Assembly: GCF_041146795.1 (NCBI RefSeq)
Contig: NC_135185.1
Coordinates: 8,706,529 to 8,770,528, forward strand
Source: Maylandia zebra
Taxonomy: Eukaryota; Chordata; Actinopteri; Cichliformes; Cichlidae
DNA: 64,000 nucleotides
Direction: 5' to 3'
The translations under genes were made by a program, and so were the position numbers. Each line of letters starts with the position of its first letter. Position 1 is the stretch's first letter. The notes below the pieces were generated by a model. The model was not told the DNA's origin. It worked only from the letters and a program-made list of their open reading frames with translations, and made no database searches. This document shows positions 1 through 8,588 of the stretch, piece after piece.

Positions 1-690
1 TTGTCCAGAAAACCACAGGCAGTTACCTGCAGCCAGTTTTCCCAAGAGAGAGTAACCTGGCTCAGCAGTATACAAAGTTTTATATGTGAATGTGTATACT
101 GGTGTAACTGGTTAAAACTGATGGGGAGAAATTATAGTTTGCACTAAACTATCCCTTCATTGGTGCCCCAAACTAGTCCCAGCCTCTCAGCACTAACGAT
201 TTTTCCCTATTTTCTAACCTTTACCAAATAACGTGTTGTCTTACTGACCATGAGAGCAACCCTGGCTGAGTTACAGGATACTGTTTTTGTCTCACGCAGT
301 CCCGATGACCCACACACCACAGCATTTCAGTCAGGTTAAGCTCTGGACTTTAATTTGCATGTGTTTTTATTTTCACATTAAATTTGTAAAGACAACAGGA
401 GCATGCAGTCATTGGACCAGATAAAACATCTTTATCCTCTACAATTATATTTTATTTCAAAATCATGAGTAAAAATCAGCAACAAAGGTTATCAAACATT
501 TTTGTAATTCTCAAATCATGATTTAATCTCAGTCTTTGACATTTACATATAAGAATACATTTTCATTCAGGATATTGAGATTTGTCACAGGAGGAAACAT
601 TTGTAGGCCAGTATACGTTATTCAATGGTTTAATCTTCATATTTCACAGTCACGTTACACATAGTTGAGATCACTCAACCCACTGCTCTT
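1..690. other. No gene recognised
   Basis: AT-rich sequence with stop codons in all frames over short distances. I see no convincing exon, RNA gene or transposon end. It leads into the tandem repeat that starts near 691. Confidence 0.5.
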
Positions 691-2194
691 AATAATAATA
701 ATAACTAGAAAGTGCATTTTCTGAAGAAACTGCAGTGTGAATGCTTGAATCTGAATGTATGCACTGAAATGAATTAATTGCTGAATTTTGAGTTAAAAAT
801 ATTGAATGAGATAAAAAACAAAACAAAAAAAAAAACCCGAATTTAACCTGAAAACAAAGGTGCTGAACTGCTAAAAGCTGAAGGTTACACAGAAGAAGAA
901 GTTGGAAAAAAACTGAAAATGTTTTAAATGTAAATTAGAAAACCCTAAGAAATGAGAAAAGAACATTTAGAGTCAGAAAACATCTGAATGAATATTAAAA
1001 GGTCATATTCTTTGAATCACTGAATGACTCAAATGTGATCCCTCCACTTTGATCCACACAGTTTAAAAAGTTTAAATGCCTGAGCTTTGAAAGATACGGT
1101 GTTGGAAAGAGAACAATAATGGCGACAATTTGAGGGTAAAATGATGGCTGTAACACTGTGGACACAGCAGCAGTTGAAAGAGAAGTGCTTAAGATGAATC
1201 TTGGTACAGTGGCAGGCAGAGCTCGTTAAGCAGGCAGGTGTGAGCCTGGTTGCTATAGTGACCGCACCCAATGGCTCCATACACACGTACACAGACATGC
1301 GCCTCACTTTTGCTGCTTAAAATGAACAGAAAAGTCAGGCCGAAACAAATCGCTCCCAAATGAAAAGTAAAAGTCGTATTGACAAAATTCTTTCACCGTG
1401 AGCGACAGCAATGTCTAGTCTACCTAATTCTCAGTTTTCATGCCTGTGGAGCTTATTATATGGACGTGGTGACAGTGGAAAGACACCATGCTCTTCTGAT
1501 TTTCAAACGAACCTTCTGAGCCATTTTAACATTAGAGTCTATGGAAGAGTTGGAGGGAGGAGGCTGTGCATTGGTGACATTTATGAAAGAACCATAACAC
1601 CTAGTACAATAGTAAACACATTGGATGAAAGAGGACAGCGATGGCTACGTTTTGAGGGTAAAATCATACCTGTAGAGCAAACGCTGCGGACACAGCAGCA
1701 GTTTTAAAAAAGATTTTAAGATTAATTTTTTTGCTCCTCTCACTCTAGCAGTTGAGCTGTCTCACTCTAGCCCCAACATTCCGTCCCATACACACCCATT
1801 ATAAATTTTGAAACGGGTGAAAAAACATCATGAAACTTAAACTGGAACTGAAGAAAAAGTATAATAGATATTGAAAAGATAAATACAAGTTGAATAGTTG
1901 AATGTCTTGTCTTCGTTTTAAAGTTTGAATGGTGGCTCTATGTGAACGTATGTTGAAGTAGTAAGAGTTTAAAAATGAGTAAGTTGAATGAGAATTTGAA
2001 GGGTCTCCCCATTGAAATACATGGGAAATTTTTGTTGAATAAAGTTGAATAAAATTAAAAATATAAATGTTAAAAATGAGAAAAATAGAAGCACACCATT
2101 CCAAAAGAAGAGGAATCTAATGGTGTTTGAATGGTTTTTCTAAGTTGAACGGTTTTGAAGGAGATAGTCGGCGAAAAACGTACGGAATAGGAAA
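691..2194. repeat. ~1.5 kb repeat, tandem copy 1
   Basis: This unit starts at a TAATAATAACTAGAAAGTGC stretch and ends in GGAAAAAATAATAAT just before the same start recurs at about 2195. The second copy repeats nearly the whole unit with scattered substitutions, giving a period of about 1504 bp. Inside the unit a shorter segment ending in GACACAGCAGCAGTT occurs twice (near 1170 and 1700). The reading frames (98 and 101 codons) show no known domain, so I do not call genes. Near its start is GTGTGAATGCTTGAA, whose complement closes the repeat family near 16190, so the family may have inverted ends. The family is not identified. Confidence 0.75.
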
Positions 2195-3283
2195 AAATAA
2201 TAATAACTAGAAAGTGCATTTTCTGAAGAAACTGCAGTGTGAATGCTTGAATCTGAATGTATGCATTGAAATGAAATAATTACTGAATTTAAGTTAAAAA
2301 TTTTGAATGAGATAAAAAAAAAAAACCAAATTTAACCTGAAAACAAAAGTGCTGAACTGCTAAAAGCTGAAGGTTACACAGAAGAAGAAGTTGGAAAAAA
2401 GCTGAAAATGTTTTAATTTTAAATTAGAAAAACCTAAGAAATGAGAAAAGAACATTTAGAGTCAGAAAACATCTGAAAGAATATTAAAAGGTCATATTCT
2501 TTGAATCACTGAATGACTAAAATGTGATCCCTCCACTTGGACCCACACAGTTTAAAAAGTTTACATCTCTGAGCTTTGAAAGACAAGATGTTGGAAAAAG
2601 AACAACGATGGCGACGTTTTGAGGGTAAAATGATGGCTGTGACACTGTGGACACAGCAGCAGTTGAAAGAGAAGTGTTTAATATGAATCTTGGCACAGTG
2701 GCAGGCAGAGCTCGTTAAGCAGGCAGGTGTGAGCCTGGTTGCTATAGTGACTGCACCCAATGGCTCCATACACACGACACAGACATGCACCTCACTTTTG
2801 CTGCTTAAAATGAACAGAAAAGTCAGGCCGAAACAAATCGTTCCCAAATTAAAAGTACAAGTCGTATTGACAAAATTCTTTCACCGTGAGCGACAGCAGC
2901 TTCTAGTCTACTGAATTCTCAGTTTTCATGCCTGTGGAGTTTATTATATGGACGTGGTGACAGTGGAAAGACACCATGCTCTTCTGATTTTCAAACCAAC
3001 CTTCTGAGCCAATTTAACATTAGAGTCTATGGAAGAGTTGGAGGGAGGAGGCTGTGCATTGGTGACATTTATGAAAGAACCATAACACCTAGGACAATAG
3101 TAAACACATTGGATGAAAGAGGACAGCGATGGCTACGTTTTGAGGGTAAAATCATACCTGTAGAGCAAACGCTGCGGACACAGCAGCAGTTTTAAAAAAG
3201 ATTTTAAGATTAATTTTTTTGCTCCTCTCACTCTAGCAGTTGAGCTGCCTCACTCTAGCCCCAACATTCCGTCCCATACACAC
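2195..3283. repeat. ~1.5 kb repeat, tandem copy 2, left part (split by provirus)
   Basis: Closely similar to 691-1795. The copy stops abruptly at 3283, where the retroviral LTR begins, and resumes at about 15742. In copy 1 the junction reads through as CATACACACCCATTATAA, so copy 1 preserves the empty-site sequence. Confidence 0.85.
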
Positions 3284-3714
3284 TGTGATCAGGAGATATT
3301 TTATTTTGTATTCTCACAATCAGTTATCATTGATTATTCATTTACCATTGTTGAATCTGTTGACAGTATAATCTTTTAATTACATCTGTGTTACTTTGAG
3401 CAAATATTAATGTACATTGATTGTTTATATTAATCCACACTGACTGTTTATATAAAGTTGTTGCACGTTAGAGCAGAGCAGTCACACTATACAGACCCAC
3501 GAGTCCTGTTGGGCCCTGGCGGGCCTGCGTGTAATTTTGCACGTACGCCGGTCTCTGCTTACATGCACGCACTTATGTAACACACGCACGGTCACCTACA
3601 CACTTAGTAATAATAGGAGGGTCATCTGAGGACAGTTTTTCTGATAAATACACTTTCACAAAATGCACAATGTAATACACACTTGTTTTTCTCTTAAGAG
3701 TAGCAGTTGATGTC

Positions 3715-3722
3715 TATATAAG
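3715..3722 (+). promoter_or_regulatory. LTR TATA box
   Basis: TATATAAG, about 160 bp upstream of the polyadenylation signal, is the likely core promoter of the provirus. The same octamer is present in the 3' LTR. Confidence 0.7.
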
Positions 3723-3882
3723 GGAAAACTTTGGGATAGGCGGGGAATTGTTATCATTTGAGATCATTTCCAGTAAAGATCCAACTGTGATGTCATAAAG
3801 GCAATATAAGGAGACTGATGCTTCAGTTGACGAGAGGATTCGATTGCAAATTGTCTTTTCCCACTCTTAGTGCACAGAGTGT

Positions 3883-3888
3883 AATAAA
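3883..3888 (+). terminator. LTR polyadenylation signal
   Basis: AATAAA lies in the expected R region, about 70 bp before the LTR end. The 3' LTR copy would end the viral transcript. Confidence 0.75.
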
Positions 3889-3964
3889 GATCACTATTTT
3901 TGACACCTACTTCGACTTGGGCTTGCTTTCTTCTCTTCCCTAACTCGACCGAACCTTAACAACC

Positions 3965-3982
3965 TGGTGCCGAAACTCCGGG
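3965..3982 (+). promoter_or_regulatory. Primer binding site, tRNA-Phe type
   Basis: TGGTGCCGAAAC matches the complement of the 3' end of vertebrate tRNA-Phe (CCA plus discriminator and acceptor strand) over 12 bases. It then continues CTCCGGG where CCCGGG would be expected, i.e. one apparent base insertion or change. It starts 3 nt after the LTR. From my knowledge of tRNA ends, Phe fits better than Pro, Lys or Arg. Confidence 0.75.
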
Positions 3983-4074
3983 TGGGGAGGAGTTGCAACC
4001 TGCAGCTCGTCGGGGAAGGTGACAAAGGGGGCAAAGGCCAGCAGCCTATCTGAGTGACGCCAGGCGACATAAGA

Positions 4075-4084
4075 AAAGGTGAGT
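4075..4084 (+). promoter_or_regulatory. Candidate splice donor (leader)
   Basis: AAAAG|GTGAGT, with the cut after 4078, is a near-consensus 5' splice site about 100 nt downstream of the primer binding site. It could pair with the acceptor at 5941 or with the env acceptor at 12903. Confidence 0.5.
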
Positions 4085-5927
4085 GCCACCTGTTGATTTT
4101 TATCCAAAGGCGCTATATTGGAAGTTAAAACTAAATTTAATTAAATAATATTCACTCAGTCTGGGCTTCTGGCGTTGGTCCATAGTGATCTTGACTAATT
4201 AGTTTTAAAATAGGGCATAGTAGTCTGACTAAATTCATTGTTGTTCATTTTGGGGGTGAATTTTGAGTTAAGAAGTTATGTGTTTAAGTTAATACGGTTT
4301 AAGGTGTGTGGAAACAAATAAATACGGTTTAAGAGGTTAAAATGTGGGTTGACTGGGAATGCCAGCCAGTCAATCGGTAGTGTAGGGATAATTTGGTTTT
4401 GATTGAGTAGCAAAAACGCGGTTTTGGGTCTCAGGTAATTAAACTGGAGGGCAGGGTACCCACAGTGAGGCTTTTAAAATAAGTAAATTTAATTTAGGAC
4501 TGGGGCGCGGCCCCTAAGAATGCAGTTCGTTCAGCGCTGTGGCGGACGCCACATGCAACGGACGCGTTGTTATGGTTAAGCTCGGTTTGGTCTACCGAGG
4601 GCACTTGGGACGCCCTTAATGGCCAGGTAATCTATGAGTGATTGCCTTCTACTGCATTAATTGGCAGGTAGAGTCGCGGACCGGCTGCCTCCTATTTAAA
4701 CGTCAGGAGCTTGTGAACTTTAAGTAAAGCCAAAAGCGTGATCTGGGATATTTCACGCCGCTGGTGGAGATCCGGGTGTCCGGGCGGGGAAGCAGTTTTA
4801 AAGTACTAGAACTTAGTAATGAGGCCGTTTTCAAGGCGGCGTACTTGAGACGGGTAATTGATCAGCAAGAGCGAGGCTCTGGGCTGAAAGATGCTTTTAA
4901 ATTAGTCAAAAATTTAGCAACACCAGCAGAGAAATAGAGAAGTGAGATAAAGTTGTTCTGGCATATGGTGTTTTCTTAGGAATTTGAGCGCTATCGGGAG
5001 GGCGTTCCCGAGGTGTGTATTGACCAGCAAGGCGAGGCCTGGGCTATAGGTGCTTTTAAATTAGTCAAAAAAGATAGGAGTAACCTCTTCTGGTATATGA
5101 CGTCTATGGGGCCCGTGTATACTGTATATAAATTACTCGTGTGTCTGTGCATTTAAAAGTGTAAATTGTATAAACTGTCTTGTGTTGTTGAACTTTTTCT
5201 GTGTGGATTCAGAGTGTGTGAAAAAACGAAAACGCCTTTCTCTTCTCTCGCTCTCAGGGAACAGAGAGTGTGTGTGTATCTCTCCTGAAGGAAAGGGGAG
5301 GGGTGTGTGGTGCTGCGCAGTAGCGGGCACACGCGCGCGAGTACGAGCGGAGTGTGTGTGTGTACAGCTGCGGCCCTATTTCTCCCTTTTTTGTCCTTCT
5401 GAGCTTCTTTTCGTTAGGTGAAAGGGGGTCTCAGAAGTATGGTTAAAAGATTTCAGTATATTAAATAAACTAAACCTTGTAGTCTTGTGTTGGTGATTTC
5501 CTAATGTGATTATGGTTTAATAGAATTCCATGAGTAATGATCCCTTGTGTAAAACTCCAGTAAGGTAGGAGTGCGGGGATAAATATCTTGACAAAATTTG
5601 AGAACTTTGTGTGATTGTTGGGAGATTTTTAGTTGGGTCGTATTTCTTTCTCTACCTGGAAAAGGCAGAGATCTGTGCTCTATTTGATGTTGTGTAAATA
5701 AAGCTTTTAAAAGTTGGTTGAGTCTCTCGTATAAGGAGGGAAAACGGTGCATGGTAGATTGTTTGGATTATTCTTGTATGTGAAAACTTTGTAGTTGTTA
5801 GGGAAGTGAATGTGAGAGTGAATTTTCGCTGGCTTTGCGTGCTTAAAACTGTTATATTAGACGTTTGTCAAGCTTTGAGCTTGAAAGGAGGATTAGAGGG
5901 TGTGTGTGTGTGTGTGTCTGTGGGCGG

Positions 5928-5941
5928 TCTCTCTCTCTCAG
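5928..5941 (+). promoter_or_regulatory. Candidate splice acceptor (leader)
   Basis: A run of TC dinucleotides ending CTCTCAG|G at 5941 resembles a strong 3' splice site. Joined to the donor at 4078 it would remove a 1863-nt intron and leave 136 nt between the junction and the gag ATG. Confidence 0.4.
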
Positions 5942-6052
5942 GCTGGAGCCTAGCGGAAGTTCGGCTTGACCAGCTTGTGAGATTCTGACTGCCGAAAGGA
6001 AAATACAACGAGGCAACCCCTAGGGGAGGAGCCTAAGACCGGCCATTTTGGT

Positions 6053-6061
6053 AAGGTAAGT
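6053..6061 (+). promoter_or_regulatory. Candidate splice donor before gag
   Basis: AAG|GTAAGT, cut after 6055, is a perfect-consensus donor 22 nt upstream of the gag ATG. It is a likely donor for a spliced env message with the acceptor at 12903. Confidence 0.55.
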
Positions 6062-6077
6062 GAGGTCAAAAAGCAAA

Positions 6078-8585
6078 ATGGCTGAAGAGGAAAAGGCGAC
6101 CCCTGGAGGGGGAAAGAGATACAAGCCACTGAAGGAGCAAATACAGGAATTGAAGAAAGCCATTAAAATGACTGAAGGGACGTCTTCAAAAGAGATTGCT
6201 CGTCAGTGTCAGGATTTAGAAAAAGAAGTGAAGGAATTATGTGAAAATCAACAGAAGACATTGGAGGACAGAATCCCTCTGCACTCCCTCTTTCAACGAC
6301 AAGGGGAGAAATGTGAAGAGAGAATCAAGGAGCTTGAAGAGGAATCTTTAGGACGTTTCCAGGGGAGAAAAATAAAGGCTGAAAAGAAACTTATGATGGA
6401 AAAACAAAGTAAGTATTGTAAGCTTATGATTATCTCCCAAGGTGTTTCCCACTGGATGCAAGAGGAAGTGAACGACATCCAGCCAGCCTTAAAAAAGGAA
6501 GCTGAGGCTGAAGGAAAGCTATATCCCAGCCTGAAGGACTTCCTGAGTGGCCCACCCCCACCTTATATTTGTCCAGTGGTGGCCCTGGAGGGGGGTACTA
6601 TGTGGGGGCCGGAAGGAAAAACAGGAAAAGTGACAGGTGGAATTGTCAACTTACAGGAGAATCCTCCATCATCGACATCTGCTCCAGCCACAGTGGAGGC
6701 AGACACAGGAGTAGTGCAGCCACAATCAGGGGCACCTGCACAGAAAGCAATGCAGTCTCAATCAGCCGCAGCTGCATCAGAGGTAAGTCAGCCGCACCCA
6801 GTTGCTGGGACATCACAAGGAATTACTACACGGGGGTTGATCTTGATTCCTCCCTCTCTTTTTAGCCCAGATAGAGCTACAGAAGAAGCTCAACCTGTGG
6901 CGTCTACAAGTACCGGACAGGTGACATTGCAACAGCCCAGCCAGGAAAATCCATCCCAGGAGGTCTGGACTTCAGAGGAAGACTCACCTTCAATGCAGTA
7001 TCAGAAGGCGCCATCAAAGGCGACCCGAAAAACTAATCAGAGGTCAACGGTTGATGATTCTGAGAAAGAACAGTGGCAAGGCCACGTTTTTGGAAAAGAA
7101 TCTGACAATCGGGAGGCTGTGATACAACTGGAACGCCTCCTGAGAAAATTGGAGGAGGAAGGCGTAGCAACACCACGTAGCGTAGCACAAACACTTTATG
7201 CCTTGGAAAAGGACTTGGCGGGCTCAGTAGAGAGCAACACACGAAAATCCAGAGAAGTGTCAAACCTGCAAAGGGGAGGATTTGCCCCAAAGTTTCAGAC
7301 TCCCACGGGAAGGACGACCCTTCGCTCTGGGAGGGTTCTGGAGGAACCAAGAGATAAAAGACCGTCCATCTTTGAGAAGAACCAGAGGAAGACTGTTGCA
7401 TTGCCAACTGAAGAAGGGCAGGGTGACACAGAGGAGGAATCATCCCTCACAATGCCTTTATTGAAGGGAGGAAGGGGTGAACCAGTCTACCACCCCTACA
7501 ATATCAGAGATCTTGAGGCTCTGGTGAAGCAGCTGCCCCCAATCACGGAGGGAGGAGCCGCTTGGTTGAGGAGACTAGGAAGTCTTACAGAAGGAGAGGA
7601 ATTGGCTCTGGGAGATTTCCGAGCTATCGGTGGGAGGACCTTCAGAGGAGGAGGCCTCGCAGATGTAGAAGAGATAGCAAGAACTGTATGCCAACCAAAC
7701 GACGTCCCCTATGCAAGGGTGCGAAATGCTCTCTCTGACGCAGTGCGTGAGAAGTATCCGACTCATAACATGGGCACTACACCTAGGATTGTTTGGACCC
7801 CAGAACATTCCCCTAGAGAGTATATGGAGCATGCAAAAGAACAGTGGATTCTTCAAACTGGTGAACATCCTGGGCAGAATGGTGAACCAAGGGCGTGGTT
7901 CCGATCTGCAGTATTAGCAGGTCTCCCAGAACGAGTAAGAACAGATTTACAAAAGAATCCTGATTTTGCGGTGGCGGATTCAGCAAAATGGGAGAGGCAC
8001 ATTATACATCGACTTGAGCTGGAGAAAGACGAGGTGAACAAGAAAAAACAGGAGCTGGAGGAGGCGCAAGCGCAGTTAGTGAAATTGAAATTGGCAGAGG
8101 CGAGAGAAAAATCAAGCGAAAAGAAAAAGGAAAACAAAGATGGACCTAAGAGGATGCTGGTGGCGCAGCCACGGGGCGATCCGGGGCCTGATTGGCCAGA
8201 TTTGAATCCGGTTCTGTACCCTGATGACCGATGGCCCGCCAATGAATTCCCAAGGCAAGGAAGACCCGCGGGGAATTGGGGGGCTACTAGGTCGCTGAGG
8301 GGACGTGGTGGATCCCAAAGGGGAGGTGGACCAAGGGGCCGTGGTCTGGGGGGACCTATGCTGGACCCGAATGTATGCCGAAGGTGTGGAGGACGAGGAC
8401 ATTGGGCTCGTAATTGTCCTACGCCATGGCTTCCAGAAACATCTTATCCATCATCACCCCAGGCACAGGGAACTTTTCGAGGCAGAGTGGGCCAGACAAG
8501 GGGACATCAAGCTCCAAACCCAGGCATGGCGCCAGCGGCTCAGTATCCCCTGGGCTACTGGGGCGGTGAGGAGGAGCTGTACTGA
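6078..8585 (+). CDS. gag: Gag polyprotein
   Basis: 835-residue Gag. I start it at the ATG at 6078 (AAAATGG context); the open frame extends six codons upstream but only from a GTG. The N-terminal third is charged and coiled-coil-like (residues ~15-120). Two late-domain motifs sit close together, LYPSL near residue 147 and PPPPY at 159-163, as used in other retroviruses to recruit ESCRT factors. Residues ~475-690 look like capsid. A basic Arg/Gly-rich nucleocapsid follows with one zinc knuckle, Cys767-Cys770-His775-Cys780. The protein begins Met-Ala-Glu, so there is no Gly2 for N-myristoylation, unlike most gammaretroviral Gags; membrane targeting may rely on another feature. It ends in a UGA, after which the same frame continues into pol. 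Confidence 0.93.
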   Translation: MAEEEKATPGGGKRYKPLKEQIQELKKAIKMTEGTSSKEIARQCQDLEKEVKELCENQQKTLEDRIPLHSLFQRQGEKCEERIKELEEESLGRFQGRKIKAEKKLMMEKQSKYCKLMIISQGVSHWMQEEVNDIQPALKKEAEAEGKLYPSLKDFLSGPPPPYICPVVALEGGTMWGPEGKTGKVTGGIVNLQENPPSSTSAPATVEADTGVVQPQSGAPAQKAMQSQSAAAASEVSQPHPVAGTSQGITTRGLILIPPSLFSPDRATEEAQPVASTSTGQVTLQQPSQENPSQEVWTSEEDSPSMQYQKAPSKATRKTNQRSTVDDSEKEQWQGHVFGKESDNREAVIQLERLLRKLEEEGVATPRSVAQTLYALEKDLAGSVESNTRKSREVSNLQRGGFAPKFQTPTGRTTLRSGRVLEEPRDKRPSIFEKNQRKTVALPTEEGQGDTEEESSLTMPLLKGGRGEPVYHPYNIRDLEALVKQLPPITEGGAAWLRRLGSLTEGEELALGDFRAIGGRTFRGGGLADVEEIARTVCQPNDVPYARVRNALSDAVREKYPTHNMGTTPRIVWTPEHSPREYMEHAKEQWILQTGEHPGQNGEPRAWFRSAVLAGLPERVRTDLQKNPDFAVADSAKWERHIIHRLELEKDEVNKKKQELEEAQAQLVKLKLAEAREKSSEKKKENKDGPKRMLVAQPRGDPGPDWPDLNPVLYPDDRWPANEFPRQGRPAGNWGATRSLRGRGGSQRGGGPRGRGLGGPMLDPNVCRRCGGRGHWARNCPTPWLPETSYPSSPQAQGTFRGRVGQTRGHQAPNPGMAPAAQYPLGYWGGEEELY

Positions 8586-8588
8586 CGG
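8583..8588 (+). promoter_or_regulatory. Gag-Pol stop-codon readthrough site (UGA CGG)
   Basis: Gag ends TAC TGA and the next codons CGG GAC CCA run in the same frame into the protease with no further stop. Gammaretroviruses make Gag-Pol by readthrough of one UAG; here the stop is UGA followed by CGG. UGA-CGG is an established readthrough context in several plant viruses and in alphaviruses. A downstream RNA structure is usually needed; I did not fold it. Confidence 0.7.

Larger units (their letters stand above)
3284..3961 (+). repeat. 5' LTR
   Basis: Begins TGTGATCAGG and ends CCTTAACA, with short inverted ends TGT...ACA. It contains a TATA box and an AATAAA signal in the order expected for U3-R-U5. 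Compared with the 3' LTR it shows A/G, C/T, C/T and T/G substitutions and one extra A near 3870. Confidence 0.95.
3983..6077 (+). other. Long retroviral 5' leader
   Basis: About 2.1 kb separates the primer binding site from the gag ATG, much longer than the several hundred bases usual in retroviruses. It has no long open frame. It contains a strong splice donor at 4078/4079, a pyrimidine-rich acceptor ending at 5941, and a second strong donor at 6055/6056. Two degenerate direct repeats lie at 4861-4917 and 5021-5078, and there are short TG runs. The packaging signal presumably lies here but cannot be located by eye. Confidence 0.75.

Noticed and set aside
1411..1707. 98-codon ORF in the tandem repeat
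   Set aside because: No recognised domain. The equivalent region of copy 2 (about 2905-3195) does not keep the ATG-initiated frame, so it reflects the repeat rather than a gene.
5182..5421. Open frames of 60-80 codons in the retroviral leader as accessory genes
   Set aside because: They are short and low-complexity (TG and TC runs), with no domain and no supporting splice structure.
6060..6077. Gag start at a GTG six codons upstream of the ATG
   Set aside because: The in-frame codon at 6060 is GTG inside the splice donor; the ATG at 6078 has a better context and is the first ATG of the frame.
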